Source: Lactifluus volemus
Taxonomy: Eukaryota > Basidiomycota > Agaricomycetes > Russulales > Russulaceae
Assembly (NCBI GenBank): GCA_022376515.1
Contig: WTXI01000013.1
Coordinates: 124,001-188,000, forward strand
Length of the DNA: 64,000 nt
Reading direction: 5' to 3'
The position numbers were made by a program, and so were the translations under genes. A model generated the notes under the pieces. It saw nothing but the letters and a program-made list of their open reading frames with translations. It was not told the origin of the DNA and made no database searches. Positions 10,438-22,500 of this stretch are shown in pieces (positions within the stretch are counted from its first letter, which is position 1; every line of letters begins with the position of its first letter).

Positions 10438-11346
10438 ATATCGCTACCTGAAACCCTCTCCGCTCCAGCTGAGAATTCCGAATTCCAGTCCATCTTCGAT
10501 GAAGCCGTGAAAGAGTATAATAAGAAAACCAACGAAAATATCACTTCGGATCCACCACTCGTCGAACTCGGGTCTTGCACGTCCGTGCGCGATATTCTCG
10601 CTGTGTTTCACCGGCGAGATGGGGATCTCAGAGCACCCCGGTGTAACCTGGAAAATTTTCTCATTCCGATTATAAATGTTCTCTGCAGCGTTTCTCCCAT
10701 CGTCGGTGACGGTGTTGGCCTCGTGCCAGTGGGTGTCAAATTTCTTATTCGGAATCAGATCGCTAAGTTCCTGTATAATGTTATCAGGTATTCCCACATG
10801 CAAAAGCACCGGCACAATTTATTTGCGCGGGCATTGGAATCTTCCTCTCGGTGGGTATGTACATATATAATTTCCCAGGATGAAGATGGTTTCACTCCAC
10901 TTCACTGGGCAGCATCTGAAGGATATCTCGAGCTAGCTCGAATGCTTCTTTATCGTAATGCCGAGGTTGATGCCCGAATTTATCATGGTTCAACTTCACT
11001 GCATATTGCAGCTTCCAAGGGACACATTGACTTAGCGCAAATGCTACTTGATCACAAAGCCAAGGTATATTCCCAGGATGAAAATGGTTGGACACCACTG
11101 TATTGTGCAGCGTCCGGAGGTTACCTCGAGCTAGCTCGAATTCTACTTGATCACAATGCCGAGGTAGATTCCCAAGCACATGATGAAATGACTTCACTGC
11201 ACTGTGCGGCATCCGATGGACACATCGAGTTACTAGTAGCTCATATGCTACTTGCGCATTATGCTAAACTTGAAGTCGATGAACATCGTTTCAATTCGCT
11301 GTTACAGTACCTTGCAGTGGTCATGGGGACCTCGAGCTCCAGTTAG
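10438..11346 (+). pseudogene. NLR-B: Goodbye-like domain joined to ankyrin repeats, NACHT deleted
   Basis: The N-terminal part matches NLR-C exon 1 (SEFQSIFDEAVKEYNKKT) and the end carries four to five ankyrin repeats. Everything between the second exon and the distal ankyrins, including the whole NACHT domain, is missing. The codon equivalent to the NLR-C start is ATA (10,438-10,440) instead of ATG. An open frame does begin further upstream at 10,303. If the first intron (from about 10,732) is spliced as in NLR-C, the frame soon ends. If it is retained, the frame runs on into the ankyrins and gives one product of about 300 residues. Probably a pseudogene, though a Goodbye-ankyrin decoy cannot be excluded. 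Confidence 0.75.
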
Positions 11347-12260
11347 GTCCATACTATGCAGAGGTAAGCTCCCAGTATTGCTACATATTGATTCCGTCAA
11401 CACCAACTCACAGTCTCACACGGACACGAAAGACCGTGACCTTCAGATGACGACCCGCGGAAAGAAACGGTCGTATGATTGATGTCTCAGTAGTAAGCAT
11501 CCGTCGGCCTATTGTTCTACTAACACACAATGCCCTGAAAAGTTCAACTTTGTGCAGCCTGAGTTTTATGTCTTCGATCATTTTCCCAGAGACAGTTTGT
11601 ACTCAACCAGTCATGGTTAACCACACCACAATCCGCTGCTATGGTATAAGACTACCTACCGTAATCAATTTTTTGGTCTGAGTAGTTTAGTAACTAGTAA
11701 TTGTAGTAGTATAGTACGACTTTTGTTTTGGGTAAATACTGATTTGGGTCATCAGAGAAGTGTTTTTGGCACCATTATCGTTGTTGAAAAGGTTAATAGA
11801 TCCTGAAAGATTGGACCATCAATCGACTCACACCGGACAGGCCTTCAACCTGGCAGTGTCTCTATTATGGCCAGTCGACTGACGCTGCATCACGTTGCGG
11901 TCTTACACCGTGACTGGCATTGACAGCAGAGTCGCTCATGCTGTACTACTAGTAGAGATTGAGGGCATGATGGCTGCGGCGCACGTTTTCCTCACACGGG
12001 CTGGCTGTCCTCCGCCCTAGACTAAAATCGTGACAGGCTTTTGAAATTACAAAGAGCCAGATAAATTCTGGCTTGAGGCCCCCATCAAAGATGGTAAAAC
12101 TATATGTCGCCGTTTGTGAATATCTGGAGAAATAAATGCCTTTATTAAGACAGTACATCGCACCAGTCTTACGCCGTACATTATGATCTTGAGAAAGTAT
12201 GTCATGCACCGAGCTAGCCATCCTTCCCTTTCACGACTTCAGGAGAGCACTGGCATCATT
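11347..12260. other. 3' flank of NLR-B and spacer of cassette 2
   Basis: Near-copy of 1,670-2,571. No gene is supported. Confidence 0.6.
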
Positions 12261-13560
12261 TCACTGGGGTCCCGTTGCATCGAGTCGATTACAGCACAAC
12301 GAACACGGGCGATCCGCCAGAGCAGTTCCCCTGCCCATTCCATCGCAACAAGTGCACCGAGCAACACAGCAAAGCCTACCCGAGCCATCCAACTCTCCGG
12401 CGTAAGCGGATGCGGGTTCCAACATCCTGTTCATGCCTACGTGCAGCGTCAGGAAGTAGCCTGAACATGCGCGTAGGCCAAGTAGCATTCGCGGATATCG
12501 AACACCTCGCGAAACAACGCTTCATCCGACGCCAAAACTTCGCGTACCTCGTCCGTCGCGTGTGATGGGCTGTCGGACCCACCCCATCGCAGCGCCGTCG
12601 GCCGGCGAGAACGAGGAGCGTAAAAAAAATGAGGGGAGAGGTACGAGATGACCAACTTCCTAAATTTCCCATCTGCCCGTCTGTACCTGGGTCGAAATGC
12701 TCCACAAGTGCGGACGGATCACCTGGCCGGAGCTTGATGCGCACCCCGAGCACGCATGCGCATGCCGTGCGAGGAAAGTGTTGACGAAATGGCGCGCAGT
12801 GCACTCCAGTATCGTGGGTTATTACCAGCCAATTCCCGCACCTTTTGCGAGTGCTGGGCTGTGAGACGAGGAGGGAGGAGGCGGACCAGCTGACGGGTTT
12901 GAGCTCCGGCCGTTTATACACGTCAAGGCGGTGGCGGTAGTGCACCACGGCAGCTTGGCGAGAGATACGTGGGAGGGTGAGAAAGAGGATGACTAGGTGG
13001 GCAGCGAGTGCTGCGAGTATGGTGAGTGTCCTGAATGGGGAAACGTATTTCGCGCGCAGGGATGCAAAGAATTTGAGGGCGCCCGTTGGGTTGTATAGAT
13101 GAACTCGGATATGCGGCAGTACTATGTGCTGTGGGAAAAGGGTGCGTGAACGGACAGTCGGAGACGGCGTATATTCCAGGACGGACATTGAACGGTAAGA
13201 CGTGAAAAGCACGTGGGAGGGACTATTGGTGGTCGAAACTGTGCGAAACATGAAGAAGGCTGTCAGACGGGATCAAAAGACCTGCTTGGGGTTAGATGCT
13301 AACTTCAAGGATATGGACATGGCGTTCGCCAAAGGTATTGTGAATCTGGTAGTGTCATACAAGGTGATGCTTCAAACGTTGGAGAGGTACGCTGGATACG
13401 AACCTCGAGCACTACGATGACTCAGTGGGGAGGAAGCATGCATGGGTGGTCATCGAGTGAAGAATGTAAGCTCGCGGGGATGTTTTGTCGAGGAATTAGG
13501 GGAGTAGAGCACATAGGATAAGCCAAGGCACAACAGGAAGATGACCCCATCCAGGGCTAT
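12261..13560 (-). pseudogene. DUF1365-like protein, cassette 2, internal deletion
   Basis: Retains LPHIRVHLYNPTGALKFFAS (about 13,110), RHRLDVYKRPELKPVSWS (about 12,930) and weaker remains of the C-terminal block in shifted frames. The stretch coding for HTEEQLDDAWILTMPSY and the CYRKD segment is missing: near 13,420 the sequence jumps by about 330 bp relative to cassette 3. The gene is dead in this copy. Confidence 0.55.
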
Positions 13561-13746
13561 AAGCCCCATATATACAGGTGCGACCCCTTAGTTGGCCACC
13601 ACACTCGCTATAACACTGCCGGTGTTGGTGTTCAAGTTGATGGAGACAGTCGCGGCAATCACAAGACAGGGCCCCGGGCCGGGATCGTCCATCTTCGCCA
13701 TCACGTGCTAGCACTCGGTCGAACACACGGGTAACTACTAACTAAG

Positions 13747-15526
13747 ATGTCTCCTGCTGGAACTGTACAAGACAACAAGGCTAAACGTCAAGAGCGGCTC
13801 AAATTGCGCTTTCGTGATCTTAGTAGGTAAGCTTTTGCTTCACGCGCGGGTTCTTTGACCTCGGACTTATCATGTTTTACTTTTTGCTTCAAACCAGCAT
13901 CTTCGTGCCGTCGGAGGGAAATGAAATGTCCTCGCTGATATCCTCCTTTCACGTGGCGTCAATGGAGAATTCCCCATCAAGAAGCGTGCTTCGTGCAAGT
14001 CGGCAGTTACGCCCAAATCGCTCGTCCAGCTGCGTCCAAGGCGGCAGCCAAAACCAAGACATCGCGCACCGGCACCTCAAAACGGGACACGCAAATCTGT
14101 CGCCACGCCACATAGGAACTAGGGGAAGGAAAACAAGTTTCCTGGCACGAAGACGTCTCGTGGCAGGTTGAAGACACCAAAGTTGCAGGAGAGCAAGACA
14201 AACGATGGTGCGTGGGCCGTTTGCATCGGGTTCGTCGTGCACTGAGCGTCTACTGTACTACTTTTTCAGGGCCTTCTTTCCCCCGTGTTAGTGCTCAGCG
14301 GATGCCCTTCGCTGACCAACTCGCAGCTGCCAGTACGTGTCCCCTCTGTTTTTCTGACGTAAACACGATGGCTCTGGGCTCAGCCTAGCGCTTCCTTGCT
14401 CCACAGTAAATTCTACAAAGACTTCCACCCCGTTCCCAACCTCATGAAAGGCTCGGCCTGCTGCCGCTCCCATGTCTGAAGTCCCTTCTCTGCTGGGAAA
14501 AACCGGAAAGACAGTCGAAAAGCATAAAGGTAAAGCTGCTGCTGTGGATATGCTCCCACGCTACTCCGAAGAGCTTGGGGCCGCCAACGAGATGACAACG
14601 TCCCCCGCTAAGACGACCATGTCTCCCCTTGTCCTCGCCCTTAAGAATGAACAGGGACCACCGCGGCGCCACGGAATGAATGATCCAATAGTAGTGGGAC
14701 GAGGCCTCCTCTGGAAGCAGCAAGAACCGCTCTGCATGCGACCAGTGAACTAGAACCTGAGGATAGCGAATCTGATGGCTCGGATGTACCTTTGGCTAAG
14801 ATTTGTGCAAAATGTGCGGATACGCGAGCAAAGAGCCGAGAGGACAAACCGCTGTCAGTGGAAAAGTGCCGACCGGCTAAAGCCAAGGCAGGAGATGATG
14901 CATCCAAGAGGGTATCGCTTTGACACAAGTGTCATGCCCAACCCCTCACTGACCTTCATCGAAGAATCGCGAAGAATCGCACGCGAGCCCAAGTCGACGC
15001 TAGTAGCAGCCCAGGGAAAGTGCGGGTTTCACAGGAGAAGAATGCGCTGGCAAAGGCGCCGCGTAAACGCACAAAAGTAAGGATGGACGATACCAAAGGC
15101 GAGAAGGAGCACGAGGACGAACCACCAATGGGGACTCACGTTGGATAGTCGCTGCCGCAGGAAGGAGGACGAGGGAATCACCAGGTCGGGGCGCGAAGCG
15201 TCGGTTGTAACCATGGATAGAGTGCGTCTTTTTTCATCCTTTGGATATGTCGTGATATGGGAAGTGCTGAGACCGCTTTTCATTTTCAATCCCAGCCGAT
15301 GCCGTCGCCCGTAAAACAACAACAGCTTGAACCTACGGCACACCGAAAACCTGCGTCAAAAGAGAAACCACCCTCACGCACCGCCACTGCTGGACGAGCT
15401 CGCCGTCCCCGTGGGCTACCTCCAGCTGTCCTTTAATCCGACGCGTCAAGATCAACGCACAGACTCTTCCGACATTAGGTGACGTTGACAATGACGACCC
15501 TATCGATTTATTTTCTTCGGTCGTAA
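13747..15526 (+). pseudogene. basic nuclear-type protein, cassette 2, disrupted
   Basis: Same exon order as at 4334-6179, starting MSPAGTVQDNKAKRQERLK. Exon segments include AKICAKCADTRAKSREDKP (about 14,805) and ALAKAPRKRTKVRMDDTK (about 15,040). A 1-nt deletion near 14,025 shifts the SAVTPKS segment, the TGA near 14,443 is present, and about 75 bp around the EPPKKKRRR segment are lost near 15,125. Confidence 0.5.
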
Positions 15527-16190
15527 CCAAGTCAGACATCTGTTTACTTCTCATTTTTTACGTGTCATTCATATTCTTTTTCCTTTTTTCGTTCGATCTG
15601 TACTTTTCTACCTGACCGTCTCATAAGTACAACATATTTTCATTTTCTTGCAATGACTATCTGTTTCTCGCTTTCCATCTAAAGGCTCCCTACAAGATAA
15701 AGGCACGACCTATGATTGAGGCTAACTCGTGCTGGAATATTATAGCGGAGTGGGAAGGTTACTGGATGCAGAGGGTGGAAGGGACAACGTGCAGAGCGAG
15801 CGCGGGCTCGAGGAGGAGACGCCAGACGTCACCGGCGCCCGGAGGGCCACCGGGCGTGGGTACCGCTCCCCGATCGCTCACGGCCATTAATCGATACTGC
15901 CTTCAATTTCGCTTCAAGACCCCTTTTTATTGAGTGTTTCAGTCTCATTTCGCAGGTGATGCAGAAGTCACCTCAAAGCCGATTGAGCGGCCGTCTTTGG
16001 GCAGTAGTACAGTAGCAAATGAAAATTTTTGAATGGTAGCCTAAATACTTCTAAACTAACTTAGCAGTAAGGGAATCTAAGCTATTGCCGTCCCCCATTC
16101 TCGCGTGATCTCGATGCATCTCGTTATCGCTCATTTTTCATCTTTCTCGCTTCGGGCGCCCTTATAACCTTCAGAGTTGCGATAGTGACT
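15527..16190. other. spacer of cassette 2
   Basis: AT/pyrimidine-rich 3' flank followed by sequence like 6,373-6,800. No gene is seen. Confidence 0.5.
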
Positions 16191-17118
16191 TCAACTCGTA
16201 CAACTACCTAGTGAGCGAATCACTAATACAAACGCAAGATGTCCCACACAGCATCGCTCCAGCGTTTTGTACACGTTGAGATGGCGGCGGCCCGGGAAAT
16301 GCAGGACGGCTGCTCGACGAAGAATACGTGGGAGGGGATAAATGGGTGAGTCGCGAGTGCTGCGAGTGCGGTGAGTGTCCTGATGAGGCAACGTGTTTCG
16401 CGCGCAGGGATGCCGAGAATTTGAGGGTGCCTGTTGGGTTGTATAGATGAACTCGGATATGCGGCAGTACTACGTTCGAATCGATATGGGAATAGGGAGT
16501 GTGAATGGAGACGGTATATGTGCTGAGACGATCATTGAATGCTTGAGACGTTAAATACACTCGGGATTTTCGGTCGAAGCTATCAGAAAACAGAAGAAAT
16601 GCTGGAAGACGAGATGCAGGACGTACTTGGCATTGGGCGCGGTTCTATTCCCTCCCACATCAAGGACTTAGACATGTCTTTCACCAAAAGTACTGTGAAT
16701 CTGTAGGGTCGTAAGGTGATGCTTCAAACGTTGGAGATGCACAATGGACTCGCGCCTCGAATCTACTATCCATAGCCCAAAATATTTTTCCTTAATTCCA
16801 CATAGTCTGCTTGGAATAGTGGGCATATCCAGGCGTCTACCATTTGCTCTTCAGTGTGTCCAATTCGAGTCGCCGAGGCCCTTTCTCCCTTTCTCGTCGT
16901 ATCAATGCGCAGGCAAAGAACCATCCACAAATGCCCCTGTATGACAAGGTATATGAAAGTTTGCCTCGAGTCAATGGAGAGGAACCGTGAATGTGGGACC
17001 ATTGTGTGGTCTGAGCAAGTTGCGGGATTTTCCTCGCTTCAACGTAGTCGCGTGACTCACATATTGACCGCTTGCGATAGGAACAGTCACGGTACAGTAC
17101 TTCATTAGTTCCATTCAT
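16191..17118 (-). pseudogene. second, shorter DUF1365-like copy, cassette 2
   Basis: Retains LPHIRVHLYNPTGTLKFSAS (about 16,460) and a 5' segment with HSRFLSIDSRQTFIYLV and HTEEQMVDAWICPLF (about 16,990-16,820), which aligns to the HARLLPTDSRHAFTYP and HTEEQ.DAW motifs of the longer paralog. The C-terminal half is absent and several frame breaks separate the pieces. Confidence 0.5.
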
Positions 17119-17404
17119 TGACTACTGTACTAGTACAGTAGTCTGGGGGCATCAGTTGTCTAGTACACCATAATAGCAACATACAGTACATATCGATTTC
17201 TAAACAGGCGCGTCAACAATCGAAGTTAGTCGCTCTCTAGGCCGCCTTCTGATTCCAACCCCCACGCATTGACGTGCAACTGCTCATCAGTGCAGACGTA
17301 AGTATTAAACTGGTTCGTCTGTGACATTGAATCATGTTCGCGCGTGGTGTGAATGGCTACATGCATTCGAGTGGGTCCGGAAAGCACGTTGACCCTCGGG
17401 AACG
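17119..17404. other. intergenic stretch with a perfect 24-bp palindrome
   Basis: Positions 17,120-17,143 read the same on both strands (GACTACTGTACT and its mirror). No gene is seen. Confidence 0.6.
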
Positions 17405-19030
17405 AGCGACCACTACTTGGAACCCCGTCGGCCCTGAATAGGCATCAGCCACGTAAGAGGGAAGAAGAAAGTCAAAGTCAGGAGGCCGTACATCTCAGAG
17501 GAAAAGTTTATCAGAGAGCGATACATTCGCGTTGCAGCGATGGTCAATACTACCAGAGCCGGGATCTGAAACATCTATGTTGCGGGATGTATGAGAAACA
17601 GGCATCGTTCTCCACTCACGGGAAAAGAACGTACAGTGTTAAGAGCATCTTGTATTTCGAGTAGAAGTGAGCCAAGCCAACTTTCTCATCAGTAAAGTGA
17701 CTCGATTGAGTGAAAGCAAATACCATTCAGGTTCAAAATAAGGAACGCCTGCAACAGAAAATAGATATGATGAAAAAAGAGAAACGTCGAGGGCCTAGTT
17801 GAAAGCTGACCGTTGGCGGGACCTCAGCAACAGCAGCAAGTAAAAACCAAATGAGCCCCTGTTCAACGGAACAACATCAGCGAATGGAAGGAAAGGAAAT
17901 GTGTCACCACCTACCTGTTTCCATAGAAAGTCCCCCAGACTGAGCATGCCCCCCGCCTTGCAGGCGTAGGTGAAGCAGGCCAGCGAGCATCATAAGGAGT
18001 AACATAGTGTCGGTAGCGAGCATGGCAATGGCATTCAGTTTGGTGGTGTCGGAGTTGGGTAGCGTACAACGTTCCTCAGGAATCCATACGGAACGGATCT
18101 GGGGACAGATCAGTCCCAACGATCATGACGTAGCTAGATTCCATTATTTACCCGCGCGACCCCTGACGCCAAAACAAGCGCATATAAGATCTCGGGTCCA
18201 GTGCAGAGGAGACCTACCTTGGATGAGGAATGCAACATTTATTATCCATACGGTGGTGGCAAGCGCCAGACTGACCTTATTTCTTTTCCAAATGGCGACG
18301 CTAGTGTTACCAAGTCCTTTCTTTCCAAAAAAAAAAGACGAACCTAGTGAGGGAGTGGAGGACTGGACGTACACGCGAAGCATCAACAATAGTGATGCGC
18401 AAGCCAACCCAAAATAGCTGAAAATCTAGGAGAAGAGACAGAGCACAGTAGTCAGCAAATAGGATTCTTTAAATGGAGGAGGTGCATCAAAAAGGATGCT
18501 TACGAGTTCAAAACTGATCCACAGCTTGAGATGGTCGGTCATCATGAGGCAGTCCAATTCACGGGCACTGACAGTTGATTGGCGTATAGACGTTAAGTTG
18601 GACGATCTCGAGGATCACTGCCATCAATGTAGCTATCCGCGTCAGGGAATAAATCTAGAGAAGGTGAAAGGTCAGTGGTAGGCGTCTGAGGAAAGTTCAA
18701 AGAGACCCCATCAGCACGGACCCATATTGTCCAACGGTAGGGGCGATTCCCTCTGATGATACTCTACTCGAAATGCAGAGTAGTGAAGAATTCCCAACGG
18801 AGAAGCGGAAGGTTGAGTTGACATGATAGAACCTGTAGTGATGGTGGAGGCAGACAACGCACAGGAAAATGCCATCAAAAGCATGCCAGAGCTTCACCGC
18901 TGCCCCTGTTGAAATAAGGGGTTTAGTTGGATTCGAAACATAGAGTGAGGCTGCACGGAGGGAATACGCATGGATTTCCTGCACATTCATGTTGGGATTT
19001 TGAAAATTTAGCATCTCGCAGGCAAGCTTA
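17405..19030 (-). pseudogene. multi-pass membrane protein, cassette 2
   Basis: Best-preserved amino end of the three copies: MNVQEIHAYSLRAASLYVS continues in frame through LWHAFDGIFL (about 18,990-18,860). In the next exon the conserved Trp of FEWSVIRG is a TAG (about 18,750), so the frame ends early. Downstream exons (AIWKRNKVSLALATTVW, TMLLLMMLAGLLHLRLQGG, FQIPALVVLTIAATRMYRS) remain recognisable. An extra A near 17,475 relative to cassette 1 extends the tail. Confidence 0.55.
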
Positions 19031-19510
19031 AGATGGAAAGGGACTCGGAGCTGGTCACGGTCTGTTAGTGAATCGGCAGCGAACCATCGACAATATATAG
19101 CTAGCAGAAGCCGAATAGTATTCATGTGGCAGATGAGGCTGTGATATGTGGAAGCGCGGTATGAGAAGTGATGTGTTGCGCCACCGAACTTAAATTTGGC
19201 TGATTCGGAGGTTTCCAGCGACAAGCGCCCTGACTAAGGAATTGCAGATGAAGAATGCGATCCTTAAGTGATTACTATCTATCAAAGCTATCAAAGTATA
19301 CTACAACCTCAAAATTGAAAGAAGGGCTGGTGTATTAGTGTCCATCATGCCGACGATGCCAGTATAAGGAAATCCCTCGGGTGGCGGTGAGGCTTTCAGT
19401 TATGGCGCATCAGGTTGCCTCATACACTGCCATACAGCCATTTAGCGCCTGTCCTTGTTTATAATCACTTTGCGCCCTGCAACCAGGAATCCTCTTACAG
19501 CCCCCACCCT
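19031..19510. other. promoter-side region of NLR-C
   Basis: Matches the regions upstream of NLR-B and NLR-D. It contains the empty site of the solo LTR (about 19,300). No TATA box stands out. The 96 bases before the NLR-C ATG are also open in frame from an ATG at 19,415, so an N-terminal extension of 32 residues is possible. Confidence 0.5.
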
Positions 19511-22500
19511 ATGTCGCTACCTGAAACCCCCTCCGCTCCAGCTGACAATTCCGAATTCCAGTCCATCTTCGATGAAGCCGTGAAAGAGTATAATAAGAAA
19601 ACCAACGGAAATATTACTTCCGATCCTTTACTCGTCGAACTCGGGTCTTGCACATCCGTCGACGATATTCTCGCTGTGTTTCACCGGCGAGACGAGGACC
19701 TCAGAGCACCCCGGTGTAACCTAGAAAAGTTTCTCATTCCGATTATAAATGTTCTCTGCAAAGTTTCTCCCATCGTCGGTGATGGCGTTGGTCTCGTGGG
19801 TATCAAGTTTCTTATTCGGGACCAGTTTGCTAAATTCCTGTATAATGTTTTCAGATATTCCCACATGCAAAAGCACCGGCAAAATTTATTTGCGCTGGCA
19901 TTGGGATCCTCCTCTCGGTCGGTACATACCTTTTCCTCTTGGATACACTGTTGTGATTCCAAAGTATCTCAGGCGGCCAAAGGTGTCCATACCGACAGAA
20001 AAGCACTTGGCGATCTCTTTTCGCGAATTCGCCACTTTTTTGCGCGCCTCGAGGTTCACACCAAGACCGAGATTCCTCTGACTACGGCTATGAAGCGAAT
20101 AATCATAGAGATCATGACAGAAGTACTCTCTATCCTTGCGATCGCAACAAAGGAGATCAAGCGGCCAGTAACAAGTGAGCTTATCTCTGCATAATCTAAC
20201 GTCCACAACTCACGCCCGTTTAGAAAGATATATCAACAAGCTTATTGGGAACAAAGACATTGAAGATTCGCTACGGAAGTTGGACACATTGACGCAGGCA
20301 GAGGGCTCGATGGCGCAAGCAGAGATTCATAACACCACTCTCATTGTCCAGCGTTCGTGATCTTTCTTACTCGCAACCGTTCTTTGCGAACGCTTAACAT
20401 TCCTACAGGAAACCAGCTCCGTGATCTTCTTCGAACATGGCTTTCTCCCCCAGACCCATCCGAAAATCATAACCTCGCGTGTCGTGCTCACCACGAGGGG
20501 ACCGGCCAATGGCTGTTTCAAAACACCATCTTCAACGAATGGAAGTCGACTGGTTCCCTTTTGTGGATTTATGGAAACCGTACGTCGCTCTTCGCACTCA
20601 CCATACAGATATCTCTGATGGTATTTTTTTTGATTCGATAGCGGGCTCAGGCAAGACGGTTATCTGGTTTGTCGTCACAGATCATCCCCACCATGTCAAA
20701 CTTACACAGTCAAACAGCTCCACGATCATAGAGGATATCATGGTCTTGCGCGACGCTGGAAGGGCGTCCGTCGCCTATTTTTACTTTGACTTTCGGGATA
20801 CAAATAAACGAAGTTATCAAGACCTACTCCATTCGCTCCTTATTCAACTTTCTGCTCAGTCAAATCATTCCTTCGATACACTCTCCCGACTTCATTCGAA
20901 ATATGATCGGGGAACAAGGCTGCCTAGTGATGATGCGATGATGGAATGCCTCAGAGAAATGCTCTCTACCGACCAAAACTCAACTTACATTATCATTGAC
21001 GCTCTCGATGAATGTCCAAATACCTCTGGGATTACATCTCCTCGAGAACATGTCCTCAACCTGCTGAAGAAGCTTGTTGAACTTTCCCTCTCGAATCTTT
21101 ACGTCTGTGTTACCAGTCGGCCGGAGATTGACATTCGGCCTGTCCTCGAGTCCTTGACACAAAAGCGTCTATCCCTCCATAGAGAAAATGGACAAATAAT
21201 GGACATCATTCGCTACGTTTTCTTTGTGGTTTTATCGGACGATGCGATGCGGAGATGGAAGGTGGAAGACAAGCTCCTGGTCATTTTGACGCTATCAGTA
21301 AATGCATGTGGAATGTAAAGCCCCGGCCGTTGTTATACACCTGTGATGATGTCCTTACACTTTTCTCTCAGGTTTCGCTGGGCGTTCTGCCAACTGGAAG
21401 TCCTTCGCCGCAGTATCCCATCAAGTGTGCGACGTATCCTCAAAGATTTGCCTAAAACGTTGGATGAAACCTACCAACGTATACTGAAGGAGATCAATGA
21501 GGCGAACCGAGAGCTGGCTCATCGTTTGTTGCAATGCCTTGCCGTTGCTGCCCGCCCACTCCGTGTCAAGGAACTTGCAGAAGTCGTTGCAGTTGATTTT
21601 GAAGCAGAAGAGACCCCGATGCTAAACCCAGATCTGCGCTGGGAGGGTCAGGAAGATGCCGTATTTGCGGCATGTTCTACGTTGATCACCATTTTTCATG
21701 TCAATGACGACGAGAACGACGGCGACGACCACGATGACACCAGGGTCGTGCAATTTTCGCATTTCTCTGTATTGGAGTTCCTCAAGTCATATCGCCTTGC
21801 TACATCAAGCAGAGATATTTCGTGTTATCATGTTTCCATGGATGAGGCACATGCGACTTTTGCCCAAGTGTGCCTTGGCGTCCTTCTCCGATTGAACGAG
21901 CACGTCGACAGAGACAGGATAAAAGCCTTTCCACTAGCTCGATATGCTGCTAAACATTGGGTCATCCATGCTCGGTTCAAGGACGTTTCGACACACATCA
22001 AGGATGGGATGAGACTTATGTTCGATGCGGACAAGCCACACTTTGCAGCTTGGCTCTGGATACACGACCCAGACCGACAACGTTGGGAGCCCACGACAGC
22101 AACATGCCCACGCCCAGAGATCCCTAAAGCAACCCCCCTGTACTACGCAGCGCGACTCGGACTTTTGGAGATGGTAGAACATCTCTTCATGAAGCGTCCA
22201 GAGGACCTATATGCGAGGGGTGGCTACTATGTAACTGCATTGCACGCAGCGTTGTGGGAAGGGCACGACGAGGTTTCGTGGTTTCTGCTGCCACATGTCT
22301 TGGATGCCAGTGTGGATCTCCGCGGAAGGCAGGACTTCACTCTGCTCCATGTATCATCAGACGTCGCACGCCATGAAATTGGGCAGTGGCTCCTCCGTCA
22401 CGGCGCGGATGTGAATGCTAAAAATGCAGACGAATGCACCCCGTTGCTCATAGTGGCAGGGTATCCACGTCTCCAGTTCACTCAAATGATACCTGACTTT

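Noticed and set aside
19922..19964. Reading NLR-C exons 1-3 as one unspliced exon
   Set aside because: The unspliced frame is open but destroys the Goodbye motif. Splicing 19,796-19,854 and 19,922-19,964 restores AGIGILLSVVSQAAKGV and the overall frame.
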